A stretch of 64,000 nucleotides of DNA from Streptomyces sp. NBC_01306. GTDB taxonomy: Bacteria > Actinomycetota > Actinomycetes > Streptomycetales > Streptomycetaceae. Below, in pieces: positions 8,707-18,574 of the stretch. Location of the stretch: the NCBI RefSeq assembly GCF_026340465.1, contig NZ_JAPEPC010000001.1, positions 6,518,501 through 6,582,500 on the forward strand, written 5' to 3'. The stretch's first letter is position 1. Each line of letters begins with the position of its first letter. The position numbers and the translations under genes are program-made. The notes below the pieces were generated by a model that had not been told where the DNA came from, searched no databases, and worked only from the letters and a program-made list of their open reading frames with translations.

Positions 8707-9505
8707 TCAGGCGGCGTCGATCAGCGACAGGTCCATCGGTACGAGACTGGTCGACACCATCAGGGCGCGGATCAGGTGGTCGTTGAGCGCGTTGCCGACC
8801 GGCTCGCCCACCTCCTCGCGGGTCAGCCAGGGCACCCCGTCGCGGGACAGCCGCAGACGTACGGCGTTGACCAGGTGCTCGACGCGTTTGTCGGTCCAGC
8901 CCGCCCCCGGCTGCAACTCGGCGAGCTGGGCGGCTGTCTGCTTCCACGTCAGCGGCTGCGGGCGGGGCTCGTGCAACAGGTAACGGCGTCCCAGCGCGAT
9001 GAGGGCCAACTTCTCCTGTTCAGTGAGCAGCCACACCCGGGGCGGCCGGGTGACGTCACCGTGGCGCGGTACCGGACGCTCGTCCTCGGGACCGGTGACG
9101 AAGGCCTCCAGCAGGTGCTCGCGGCCTCGCGAACCACCCGCGAACAACGGGGTGTAGCCGGTCGCGAGGGGAAACGGCTCCTCGCCCCCGAACAGCAGCC
9201 GGGTCCCGGCGCAGCGGATCGGCAACCGCCCGTCGTTCCGTACCCACCACTGCCCGGTGGGTGAACGTGCCCTGGTGACGGCTCACCCGGGCATCGTCCT
9301 CGCCCAGACAGATGTGCACATCGGGCCGGTTGCGGCCGAACAGCACCTCACGGCCCTCACCCGGGCCCAGTGCCATGCCGCCGGTGAGCGCCAGTGCGTA
9401 GAGCGTCCCGGGCACGGGGCCTGAGGCGCCCCTGGCCAGACTGCCGTAACCGGCGGGCAGGGTGCGCCCGTCGGCGGGGCGCGCCGTCGTGGGGGGCACG
9501 GTCAC
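8707..9505 (-). pseudogene. FHA-domain protein gene, frameshifted as read
   Basis: The gene starts with a GTG at 9505 that overlaps the kinase stop (GTGA). The first frame encodes a FHA phosphothreonine-binding start (LFGRNRPDVHICLGEDDARVSRHQGTF) up to about 9254. The expected continuation QWWVRNDGRLPIRC then appears in another frame and runs to the stop at 8707. A net change of -1 or +2 base near the GGG run at 9253-9257 would join them into about 265 residues. The second half has LTEQEKLALIALGRRYLL and a C-terminal helical part ending DLSLIDAA. Both halves are intact, so a sequencing error is as likely as a real pseudogene; the coupling to the kinase suggests it reads that kinase's phosphorylation products. 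Confidence 0.7.
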
Positions 9506-11448
9506 TTGCTCTCCGGCAGCTGCTCGGCGAGGTTCTGCACCACGGTGGCCGACAGCTTCTTGGCGGTGTCGCAGAGCCGGCCGGCCGACTGCGGTGCGTA
9601 TACGGTCAGTTCGACGAACTCGACGATGTCGTCGCCGACGGCGGTCGTATACGTACGGTGCGGGGTGCGCACGACACAGCTGTCGTCGCCGGATTCCCCC
9701 GGGGACACATAGCTCTTCCGCCCGGCGACCCGTGCCGGCTTTCCGTTGTCCGACAGTTCGTTGTCCCGGTTGAACAGGACGTCCACGCCCGCGTCGCCGG
9801 TGGACGAGGACCACCCGCACTGCCAGTTGCCGAAGCCCCGCTCCGGGTGCTGCGTCTCGACACCGGCCGCCTTCTCGATGGCGGACGCGTCCAGCAGTGA
9901 GCATGCGTCGCGACGGGCCAGGGAGGCCGCGGCGGCGGTTGAGGAGCGCCGCGGAACCGCGCCCCGGTCCAGCACACCCACCGCCACGTCGGTGCCCGCG
10001 TCGGCCAGTTCGCACGGTTCGGGTGCCCCCGCCGCACGCCGCTTTGCCACGATCACGACCTGTTCGTGGTCAGCGGTCGCGATGTGCCGCTCGCACTCGT
10101 CCCCGTCGCGTGCGTACGACCCGACGGTGACGTTGCCGACCCGCCGGGTGGGCACGTCGCCACCGAACTGTGCCGGGGCCCTGTCGAAGGCGAGTTCCAG
10201 GTCCGCGAGTTCGTCCCCGTTGCCGGTCTCCACCACGACGTCGCAGCGGTTGAACTCTCCGTAGGCCGGGTCGAGCCGGGTCTCGCCGAACCGGCTCAGC
10301 GACGCCGCGTCGAGCAGTCCGCAGGGGGCCGCCGTAGCGGCGTCGCCGATGGTCCCGGCCCTGCCCGCGCCGGCCGTGGCCGAGGACCTGGCACCGTCCG
10401 TATGCGTCCGGCTGTCTTCCCCCGCGGTCCACGGGTGCAGGCCGGCGGCCGCGATCGCCGCCGCCGCGACCAGCGCCCCCGACGTGATCGCGAGCGCTCG
10501 GCGCCGACGGCGTACGACCCGTGGCAACCGGCGTGTGACGGACAGGAGGGGGCCGATCGGCAGAGTGCGGCCGTCGTTCAGCTTCGCCGTGATCTCCGGC
10601 GGAGGCGGGGCGGCCCGGGTCAGCAGCTCGTACGCCCCGGTGGCGTCGGGCCGGTTCCGGGGCTCCAGCTCCAGCAGCGCGGCCAGTGGCCCGGTGAGCA
10701 GGCCGGCCCGGACCGCGGGTTCGAGGTGCCCCTCGATCGCCCGGGCCACATACGCCATGGGGTGCTCGGCCTGCCCGTACGGCGACTGGCCCTCGACCGC
10801 CGCGTACAGGGTCGCGCCCAGGGAGAACACATCGGACTTCTCGTCTCCCCGCTTCCCCCTGACCAGCTCGGGCGCCAGATAGCGGGGCTTGCCCCGTACG
10901 ACACCGGTGGTCGTCCGGGTGGCCTCGCTCCACAGCGCCCGGGAGATCCCGAAGTCGGTGAGCCTGGCGATGCCTTCGTCGGTGACCAGGATGTTCTCCG
11001 GGGTCACATCGCCGTGCACCACGCCCGCGCTGTGGGACTTCGCGAGCGCGGCCGCGATCTGGCTGCCGATCGCCCCGGCCTCCTGGGGCGGGAGCAGACC
11101 CCGCTCGTGGACGATCTGCGCCAGGCTCTGCGCGGGCACGTACTCCATGACGATCCAGCAGGTGTCGGCGTCGTGGTCGTAGTCGAAGACCCCCACGATG
11201 TTCGCGTGGTGCAGCCGCCCGGCGTTGCGCGCCTCCTTCATGAGCTGCTGCGTGGACCGGTCGTCGTCCGGGTGGGCGAACTTGACCGCGACCTGCCGCT
11301 CCAGCCGTTCGTCCCAGGCCCGCCACACGACGCCCATCCCGCCCTTGCCGATGGTCTCCTGCAACAGATACCGGCCTGCGACCTTGATTCCTGCCTCTGG
11401 CGTCATCAGCACCGCCCCGTCCTCACCCCTCGCGCCGCATGACACCAC
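9502..11448 (-). CDS. transmembrane Ser/Thr protein kinase (Hanks type)
   Basis: 648 residues. GTG 11448 has GGAGG 5 nt upstream; an ATG at 11406 is possible but poorly spaced. Kinase domain: glycine loop GKGGMG (34-39), Lys56 in VAVKF, catalytic loop HGDVTPEN (145-152, HGD instead of HRD) and DFG (165-167). A single membrane helix near residues 315-340 follows an Arg-rich stop-transfer, putting the C-terminus outside. The outer part holds two similar Cys-containing modules, each opening with a C-x-L-L-D-A-x-S motif (near residues 375 and 508), resembling DUF3558-type secreted domains rather than PASTA repeats. Coupled to the downstream FHA gene. Ligand and targets are unknown. Confidence 0.92.
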   Translation of the reverse strand: MVSCGARGEDGAVLMTPEAGIKVAGRYLLQETIGKGGMGVVWRAWDERLERQVAVKFAHPDDDRSTQQLMKEARNAGRLHHANIVGVFDYDHDADTCWIVMEYVPAQSLAQIVHERGLLPPQEAGAIGSQIAAALAKSHSAGVVHGDVTPENILVTDEGIARLTDFGISRALWSEATRTTTGVVRGKPRYLAPELVRGKRGDEKSDVFSLGATLYAAVEGQSPYGQAEHPMAYVARAIEGHLEPAVRAGLLTGPLAALLELEPRNRPDATGAYELLTRAAPPPPEITAKLNDGRTLPIGPLLSVTRRLPRVVRRRRRALAITSGALVAAAAIAAAGLHPWTAGEDSRTHTDGARSSATAGAGRAGTIGDAATAAPCGLLDAASLSRFGETRLDPAYGEFNRCDVVVETGNGDELADLELAFDRAPAQFGGDVPTRRVGNVTVGSYARDGDECERHIATADHEQVVIVAKRRAAGAPEPCELADAGTDVAVGVLDRGAVPRRSSTAAAASLARRDACSLLDASAIEKAAGVETQHPERGFGNWQCGWSSSTGDAGVDVLFNRDNELSDNGKPARVAGRKSYVSPGESGDDSCVVRTPHRTYTTAVGDDIVEFVELTVYAPQSAGRLCDTAKKLSATVVQNLAEQLPESK

Positions 11449-11764
11449 ACGGTCCTCCGTCGGTCACGGAGTGTACTCGGCGGTGATCTGTCCAGCAGGG
11501 CTTCCGGCGGACCGGCACAGGATCCCCCCAGGGCACGGCGATTACCTCCCCGTTGACCCAACTGGGGCGCGGCGCAGAGCATTTGAGGTGTCGTTTGATG
11601 CCGTGCCTCACCTGCTGCCGTCCCTTCGGCGGCGTCGCATCCGGCGGGCCGTTCCCAGGTCAACGGCTCCACGGCCTGAAGAACTTGGCCCTGAGCGGTC
11701 TGCCATACTTCGGGCCTACGAGGGCAGTGGCAACCTCCTGAGCAGTGGCGGAACAGGGCCGGAC

Positions 11765-12406
11765 GTGAACCAGAGCGGACCGTACATACATCAGCGCACC
11801 CCGACCGAGCGTTCCCAGCTCCGTCGCACGGACCTCATCGCCACCGGGCGGAGACTGTTCGCCGACACGTCGTACGACGCACTGTCGATGGACGACATCG
11901 CCCGGCACGCGGGGGTCGCGAAAGGGCTCATCTACTACTACTTCAAGAGCAAACGCGGCTACTACCTCGCCGTCGTCGAGGAGTCGGTGGCCGAGCTGGT
12001 CGCCCGCGCGGCCGGCGAGACCGAGCTGCCCAGGGCCGACCGCGTGCACCGCACCGTCGAGGGCTATCTGCTCTACGCCCAGAACAACCGGGCGGCCTTC
12101 CGCACCATCGTGACCGGCGGCGTCGGCTTCGACACCCAGGTGCAGGCGCTGCGCGGCGCGGTCCGTGAGGAACTCATCGCCACCATCGCGGATGGCGCCT
12201 ACGGGCACCGGGACATCCCGCTCCTGGCCAGGCTCGCGCTGCTGGGCTGGCTGAGCGCCGTGGAGGGCATCACGCTCGACTGGCTCGGCCACCAGGAACT
12301 CGACCGTGCGCAGATCCGTGAGCTGCTGGTGCGGATGCTGCGCAACACCCTCGACACCATCGGCGAGTTCGTCGCCGAGTGCCCGTCGCCGCCGCCCCCG
12401 GAGTGA
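11765..12406 (+). CDS. TetR family transcriptional regulator
   Basis: 213 residues. N-terminal helix-turn-helix is clear: LIATGRRLFADTSYDALSMD followed by DIARHAGVAKGLIYYYFKSK. The rest is the helical ligand-binding half with the pattern of lipid/drug-responsive TetR proteins. GTG 11765 is the only good in-frame start close to the HTH; no strong ribosome site precedes it, so a leaderless or weakly initiated message is possible. The 316-nt gap to the divergent kinase gene holds their promoters, but I find no unambiguous -35/-10 pair there. Target is unknown. Confidence 0.88.
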   Translation: MNQSGPYIHQRTPTERSQLRRTDLIATGRRLFADTSYDALSMDDIARHAGVAKGLIYYYFKSKRGYYLAVVEESVAELVARAAGETELPRADRVHRTVEGYLLYAQNNRAAFRTIVTGGVGFDTQVQALRGAVREELIATIADGAYGHRDIPLLARLALLGWLSAVEGITLDWLGHQELDRAQIRELLVRMLRNTLDTIGEFVAECPSPPPPE

Positions 12407-12422
12407 GACCGGGGGACGCGCT

Positions 12423-12456
12423 CAGGGGGTGGAGGCCGGCCGGCCTCCACCCCCTG
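12423..12456. terminator. bidirectional terminator-like palindrome
   Basis: A perfect 34-nt palindrome with 17-nt arms (CAGGGGGTGGAGGCCGG and its complement) sits between the convergent TetR and chitinase genes. It lacks a T-tract, as is usual in Streptomyces. Confidence 0.85.
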
Positions 12457-12469
12457 ATGCGGACAGGAA

Positions 12470-13747
<1,278 letters not shown>

Positions 13748-13835
13748 GCTGTCTCCTCGTGGGGGAGGGGGGCGGAAGGTGGGGGGAGCTGTCTGGTGCA
13801 TGTGTTTGGCATGAACGCGGAAAGCCGATAGCGGG

Positions 13836-13878
13836 AAGATAGAAGGACTAGACCAGTGCGGTCAATGGTTCGGACCAA
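13836..13878 (-). promoter_or_regulatory. chitinase promoter with overlapping direct repeats (DasR-type operators)
   Basis: On the minus strand a -35 TTGACC (13865-13860) and a -10 TATCTT (13841-13836) are separated by 18 nt. Two imperfect 12-bp direct repeats, TTGGTCCGAACC (13878-13867) and CTGGTCTAGTCC (13856-13845), lie 22 nt apart and flank the -35. This is the layout described for Streptomyces chitinase genes; the repeats resemble the DasR element core TGGTCTAGACCA. Confidence 0.8.
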
Positions 13879-14051
13879 TTTCCGCCCCGTGACGGAAGTC
13901 CGCCGATCGGGCATACTCAAGCCGCCACAGCCTCTGGTCAGCCTCTTCCGCGATCCGGGAGGGCAGCATCGGCTGAAGGCGAGATCCGGCGGCGTTGCCA
14001 CACCCTGGCCACGCGTACGCCGCAGCGCCCGACAGGGAGGAGAGCGTCGCC

Positions 14052-15224
14052 ATGTCCGACCGCGCCCCGCAGTTGGTGGACCGTCAGTTGCCCACCGAGG
14101 AGTCCCGGGACCTGCTCGCGCTGGTGCGCGACATCGTCCAGCGGGAGATCGTGCCCGGTGCGGCCGCCGAGGAGGAAGCCGGCCGGTTCCCCCGCGAGGT
14201 CTTCACCCTGCTCTCGGATGCCGGACTGCTCGGCCTCCCCTACGACTCCGCGTACGGCGGCGGTGACCAGCCGTACGAGGTCTACCTCCAGGTGCTCGAA
14301 GAGCTGGCGGCGGCGCGGCTCACCGTCGGCCTCGGCGTCAGCGTCCACTCGCTCGCCTGCCACGCCCTCGCCGGATACGGCAGCAAGGAGCAGCGGTCCG
14401 CGCAGCTGCCCGCGATGCTCGGCGGGGGACTGCTCGGGGCGTACTGCCTCTCCGAACCCGCCTCGGGCTCGGACGCCGCGTCGCTCCGCACGAAGGCCGT
14501 GCGGGACGGCGACGACTGGGTCATCACCGGCACCAAGGCGTGGATCACACACGGCGGGATCGCCGATTTCTGCACGGTGCTGGCGCGCACCGGCGGCGAG
14601 GGGGCGCGCGGGATCTCGGCGTTCCTGGTGCCGGGCGACGCCGCGGGGCTGTCCGCCGCCGTCCCCGAGAAGAAGATGGGGATGAAGGGCTCGCCCACCG
14701 CCCAGCTGCACTTCGACGCCGTACGGGTGTCGGGCGACCGGCTGATCGGGGAGGAGGGCCAGGGCTTCGCCATCGCCCTCTCCGCGCTCGACTCCGGGCG
14801 GCTGGGGATCGCCGCCTGCGCCATCGGCGTCGCCCAGGCCGCGCTGGACGAGGCGGTGCGGTACGCCACGGAGCGGCAGCAGTTCGGCCACCCCATCGCG
14901 GACTTCCAGGGGCTGCGCTTCATGCTCGCCGACATGGCCACCCAGATCGAGGCGGGCCGGTCCCTCTATCTCGCGGCCGCCCGGCTGCGGGACGCCGGGC
15001 GGCCCTTCTCGCGGCAGGCGGCCATGGCCAAACTCTTCTGCACGGACGCGGCGATGCGGGCCACCACCGACGCGGTCCAGGTGCTCGGCGGCTATGGCTA
15101 CACCGCGGACTTCCCGGTCGAGCGGTTCATGCGGGAGGCCAAGGTGCTGCAGATCGTCGAGGGCACCAATCAGATCCAGCGGATGGTCATCGCCCGCCAC
15201 CTCGCGGGTCCGGAGTCCCGCTGA
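14052..15224 (+). CDS. acyl-CoA dehydrogenase
   Basis: FAD-dependent oxidation of an acyl-CoA to the 2,3-enoyl-CoA. 390 residues, the normal family length. ATG 14052 follows GGGAGGAGAG. Family signatures are intact: YCLSEPASGSDAAS near 139-152, the WITHGG segment, QQFGHPIADFQ and the C-terminal VLGGYGYTADFPVERFMREA followed by IVEGTNQIQR. In this family the catalytic base is the Glu of the IVEGT motif (near residue 369). Followed by genes for a lipocalin-like protein and an APH-like phosphotransferase on the same strand. Chain-length specificity cannot be read. Confidence 0.94.
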   Translation: MSDRAPQLVDRQLPTEESRDLLALVRDIVQREIVPGAAAEEEAGRFPREVFTLLSDAGLLGLPYDSAYGGGDQPYEVYLQVLEELAAARLTVGLGVSVHSLACHALAGYGSKEQRSAQLPAMLGGGLLGAYCLSEPASGSDAASLRTKAVRDGDDWVITGTKAWITHGGIADFCTVLARTGGEGARGISAFLVPGDAAGLSAAVPEKKMGMKGSPTAQLHFDAVRVSGDRLIGEEGQGFAIALSALDSGRLGIAACAIGVAQAALDEAVRYATERQQFGHPIADFQGLRFMLADMATQIEAGRSLYLAAARLRDAGRPFSRQAAMAKLFCTDAAMRATTDAVQVLGGYGYTADFPVERFMREAKVLQIVEGTNQIQRMVIARHLAGPESR

Positions 15225-15432
15225 ACTGACCCGGCTGGACGGTCGTCGCGGTCAGGCGTGCCCACTCCTGGTCGCGGCGGCCCGGGAGGGTCCGGCCGGC
15301 CCGTCCCCACTGGCTGACCAGGGCCTGGTAGATCGGCGCTTCCGCGCTCTGCGGAAGGGATTCTTGAGGGGCGGACGGGAGGAGCCGGCGCAGTCCGGTC
15401 CCGGTCCGGGTCCCGTAGTGCAGAAGAGTCAT
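15187..15432 (-). CDS. small conserved hypothetical protein
   Basis: 81 residues, ATG at 15432. Central motif PIYQALVSQWGRAGRTLPGR then EWARL, a pattern I associate with a short, uncharacterised Streptomyces protein family. The 3' end overlaps the acyl-CoA dehydrogenase 3' end by 38 nt, antisense. No signal peptide, membrane segment or catalytic motif. The ribosome site is weak. Moderate confidence that it is real. Confidence 0.55.
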   Translation of the reverse strand: MTLLHYGTRTGTGLRRLLPSAPQESLPQSAEAPIYQALVSQWGRAGRTLPGRRDQEWARLTATTVQPGQFSGTPDPRGGGR

Positions 15433-15640
15433 GCACGGTCAACGCGGAGCGGCGGCGCGCGGTCACCGCCCCGCGCCGTCGGGCGTCTGTTCGCGCCGTC
15501 AAGGGCGGTGCGCACGCCGCCCGTCCGGGGCCGGCCGGATCCCGCCACTCCGCGGGCCGGCCGGATCCGGTGCGATCCGGGTCTGGCAGTACGTGCCATT
15601 TCTGACGTACCGTCATCTTCCCTGTCAGCAGGAGGATGCC

Positions 15641-16765
15641 GTGACCGACGACCGTCCCATCGCGCTCGACGAATACCCCGTCCATCAGGTGCCGTTGTCG
15701 ATGAAGCATGTCGCGACGGGAGACCGTAACGCCTATGACCGCTGCATCTTCCATGTCTTCGACCACCGGGGCCGGGCGCTGCTCGTGGTGGGACTCGGCG
15801 TCTACCCCAACACGGGTGTGATCGACGCGTACGCGACCCTGCGCACCGGCGACCGGCTGCACGCCGTCCGCGCGTCGGACGCACTCACCGACGACCGGAT
15901 GAACCTCTCCGTCGGCCCCTTGCGTATCACCGTCGACGTCCCGCTCCAACGGCTGACGCTGCACTGTGCGGCCGACCCGGCCGACCCGGACTCGCTCTCG
16001 TACGACATCGAGTGGACCGCGGACTTCCCGGCTGTCTGGGAACCGCACCATGTGCAGCGGCGCGGCGAGCGGCTGATGCTCGAAGGCCGCCGCTTCGTGC
16101 AGGCCGGCAGCTGTTCCGGGGTCATCCGCGCGGGCGGCGAGGAGATACGGGTCGGGGCGGGGGAGTGGACCGGCACCCGCGACCGGAGCTGGGGTGTGCG
16201 GCCCATCCCCGGCGAGGAGGGCGGGCGCGCCGAGGCCGAGTACCGGCCCGAAGGGTTCCACTGGCTCTGGATCCCGGTCCGCTTCGACGACCGCTTCGTC
16301 CTGGTGATCGCCCAGGAGGACGCCGACGGCTACCGGACGCTGAACGAGGCGCTGCTGGTCCGCGACGGGGGCCATGACGTCCAACTCGGCTGGCCGCGCA
16401 CGGAGATCGAGTACCGGCCCGGCACCCGCCACCCCGAACGAGCGGTGATCCACCTCACAGGACCGGACGGGCGGCCGATGGAACTGACCGCCGAAACACT
16501 CTGCTCGTCGCCGCTGGCGCTCGGCGCGGGCTACCCGCCGGCCACCGACTGGCAGCACGGCACCTGGCAGGGGCGCGGCTGGACCGACCGGCGCAGCTAC
16601 GACATGAGCGACCCGGCGGCCCATCCGGCCGCCGCCTACGGCGTCACCGACCACGCCGCCCGCTTCACCCTCGACGGCCAGGTCGGCCACGGCATCTTCG
16701 AGCACGGCAGCTTCGGCCGCCACGACCCCAGCGGATTCACCGGATACGCGTCGGTCGCCCCCTGA
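15641..16765 (+). CDS. conserved protein, lipocalin/CrtC-like (DUF7064/7065-type)
   Basis: 374 residues; GTG 15641 has GGAGG 5 nt upstream, so the longer upstream open frame is discarded. Rich in beta-strands with repeated Trp and charged residues: CIFHVFDHRGRALLVVGLGV, GTRDRSWGVRP (the D-R-S-W-G-V motif recurs in AttH/CrtC-like double-lipocalin proteins), FHWLWIPVRFDD and GYGVTDHAARF-like C-terminus. No signal peptide. These proteins are often found beside acyl-CoA dehydrogenases and APH-like phosphotransferases, as here, suggesting a lipid or steroid-like substrate. Exact function unknown and the family label is from pattern memory. Confidence 0.7.
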   Translation: MTDDRPIALDEYPVHQVPLSMKHVATGDRNAYDRCIFHVFDHRGRALLVVGLGVYPNTGVIDAYATLRTGDRLHAVRASDALTDDRMNLSVGPLRITVDVPLQRLTLHCAADPADPDSLSYDIEWTADFPAVWEPHHVQRRGERLMLEGRRFVQAGSCSGVIRAGGEEIRVGAGEWTGTRDRSWGVRPIPGEEGGRAEAEYRPEGFHWLWIPVRFDDRFVLVIAQEDADGYRTLNEALLVRDGGHDVQLGWPRTEIEYRPGTRHPERAVIHLTGPDGRPMELTAETLCSSPLALGAGYPPATDWQHGTWQGRGWTDRRSYDMSDPAAHPAAAYGVTDHAARFTLDGQVGHGIFEHGSFGRHDPSGFTGYASVAP

Positions 16766-16876
16766 ACGTACGCCCAACGGCCTTGTCCGGCGGCGCTGTA
16801 CGCCGGCCGGGCGCCGCGGGCAGCCGCGCGTCCGCACTCCCCCTCCGCACGCCCTTCCCGAGCGAGGAGCACCGCC

Positions 16877-18013
16877 ATGACCACGGCACCACGCCCCCGC
16901 ACCACCACCCGAGACCCGCAGGAACTGGGCCGCAGGCTCGCCGTCTGGCTCGGCACCCGGCTGCCCGGCGCCCGTGTCGGCGACCTCACGACCCCCGCGT
17001 CGAACGGCATGTCAAGCGAGACCCTGCTCTTCGGCATCGACGGCCCCGCCGCCCCGGTGGACTCCTGCGCCCTGCGCCTGGCCGCCGACCCCGCCGCGTA
17101 CACCGTCTTCCCCGCCTACGACATGGAGCGGCAGTACCGGGTGATGAGCCTGGTCGCCGCGCACACCGACATCCCGGTGCCGCGCGTCCTGTGGCTGGAA
17201 ACGGACCCGGGGCCGCTGGGCGCGCCGTTCTTCGTGATGGAACAGGCCCACGGCAGGGTCCCGCCCGACGTCATGCCCTATACGTACGAAGGGAATTGGC
17301 TGTACGCCGCGACCGACGCCGAACGCGCCGCGCTGGAGGAGGGGACCCTGCGCGTCCTGGCGGGGCTGCACCGGCAGTTCCCCGCCACCGAGGCGGAGTT
17401 CCTGCTGCCCGCAGGGGAAGGCAGTCCGCTGCGCCGCCATGTGGACGAGCAACGGGCCTACTACGCCTGGGTGGTGGACGGTCTGCCGCCCTCACCGCTC
17501 ATCGAGGCGGCCTTCGAGCGGCTGGAGGAGCTGTGGCCCGGGGACGAGGGGCCCGCCGTGCTGTGCTGGGGAGACGCCCGGATCGGCAACATCGTGTACG
17601 ACGGCTTCGAGCCCGCCGCCGTGCTCGACTGGGAGATGGCCGCCTGCGGCCCGTGCGAACTGGACCTCGGCTGGACCGTCTATCTGCACCGCTTCTTCCA
17701 GGACCTCACCGAGGGGTCCGGGCTGCCGGGCCTGCCCGGCCTGCTGCGCCGGGAGAACGCCGAGCGGCGGTACGCCGAACTCACCGGCCACACACCGCGC
17801 GACATGGACTTCCATCTGCTCTACGCGGCGCTGCGGCACGCGATCGTCATGCTGCGCATCGCCTACCGGCAGGTGCACTTCGGCGAGGTCCGGGTCCCCG
17901 CGGACCCGGATGCCATGATCCTGCACCGGGCGTCTCTGGCCGCCCTGGTGGAGGGAACGTACGACTGGTCAGGCGGCTTCGCGCACCGGCCGGGCGGCCT
18001 TGACGGGGCGTGA
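16877..18013 (+). CDS. APH-fold phosphotransferase (ACAD10/11 kinase-like)
   Basis: 378 residues; ATG follows GAGCGAGGAG. Kinase-like fold of aminoglycoside phosphotransferases: PFFVMEQAHGRVPPD in the N-lobe, catalytic loop CWGDARIGNIVYD (WGD in place of HGD) near residues 232-244, and metal-binding LDWEMAACG just after. In animals the same fold is fused to acyl-CoA dehydrogenases (ACAD10/11) and phosphorylates 4-hydroxyacyl-CoA. Here a separate acyl-CoA dehydrogenase is two genes upstream, so a role in hydroxyacyl-CoA catabolism is a fair inference. Its 3' end overlaps the convergent small gene by 45 nt. Confidence 0.85.
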   Translation: MTTAPRPRTTTRDPQELGRRLAVWLGTRLPGARVGDLTTPASNGMSSETLLFGIDGPAAPVDSCALRLAADPAAYTVFPAYDMERQYRVMSLVAAHTDIPVPRVLWLETDPGPLGAPFFVMEQAHGRVPPDVMPYTYEGNWLYAATDAERAALEEGTLRVLAGLHRQFPATEAEFLLPAGEGSPLRRHVDEQRAYYAWVVDGLPPSPLIEAAFERLEELWPGDEGPAVLCWGDARIGNIVYDGFEPAAVLDWEMAACGPCELDLGWTVYLHRFFQDLTEGSGLPGLPGLLRRENAERRYAELTGHTPRDMDFHLLYAALRHAIVMLRIAYRQVHFGEVRVPADPDAMILHRASLAALVEGTYDWSGGFAHRPGGLDGA

Positions 18014-18370
18014 GCCCGGCCCGCCGACGTGCGAGAACGGCTGCTTGCGCCAGTCCAGCCCCTGAGGGAGCGTCAGCAGGAGTGCGGTGTCCTGCTCCTG
18101 GGCCTCCAGGGACTCGTCGGCGGGCTTGGCGTCCGACGCCGCACGGCCGGTGCCCACACACGCGGTCAGCCCGAACGGATTCCAGGGGCTCGCGCAGAGC
18201 GCGTGCTCGGGCAGGACGACCTCGCCCGCGAGAAGGGCGATCGGCTGCGCGCAGTCCGGGCAGATCACCCGGTACATCTCATAGGTGTCGTAGGCCGCGA
18301 GACCTGGATCGTTCTCGATGGCCGCGAGCTCTGCGGGCTCGATGGAATCGACGCTCTTCAGCTTGTGCAT
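17969..18370 (-). CDS. conserved hypothetical protein with CxxC motif
   Basis: 133 residues; ATG 18370 is preceded by AGGGGGAG. Central segment MYRVICPDCAQPIALLAGE and CASPWNPFGLTACVG contain four Cys that could hold a metal. The C-terminus is charged and probably unstructured. No membrane segment or enzyme motif. I do not recognise a characterised homologue. A near-perfect DasR-like palindrome lies 36 nt upstream of the start. The 3' end overlaps the phosphotransferase gene antisense. Confidence 0.7.
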   Translation of the reverse strand: MHKLKSVDSIEPAELAAIENDPGLAAYDTYEMYRVICPDCAQPIALLAGEVVLPEHALCASPWNPFGLTACVGTGRAASDAKPADESLEAQEQDTALLLTLPQGLDWRKQPFSHVGGPGSRPVKAARPVREAA

Positions 18371-18405
18371 GGAGATTCTCCCCCTCGGGTGGGCCGACCA
18401 GATAA

Positions 18406-18423
18406 CTGTGGTCTCGACCACAG
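18406..18423. promoter_or_regulatory. palindromic operator, DasR-element-like
   Basis: CTGTGGTCTCGACCACAG has perfect 8-bp arms around a 2-nt centre. Its core TGGTCTCGACCA differs at one base from the DasR core TGGTCTAGACCA. It lies between the divergent 133-aa gene (36 nt away) and the Lrp gene. Identity of the regulator is inference. Confidence 0.55.
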
Positions 18424-18574
18424 CAAGCACTTCCCGCCCGGTGTCCGCGGTAACCGCGCGTTCCCCGCGGACACGGCTCCAGGCCTGTGGCCTTCGTCAC
18501 ACGAACGCGTCACGGGACCCTTACCGGCCCTCTCCAGCTGTGCCGGAGAGGGCCGGGGCCATAGGTTGATCCGT

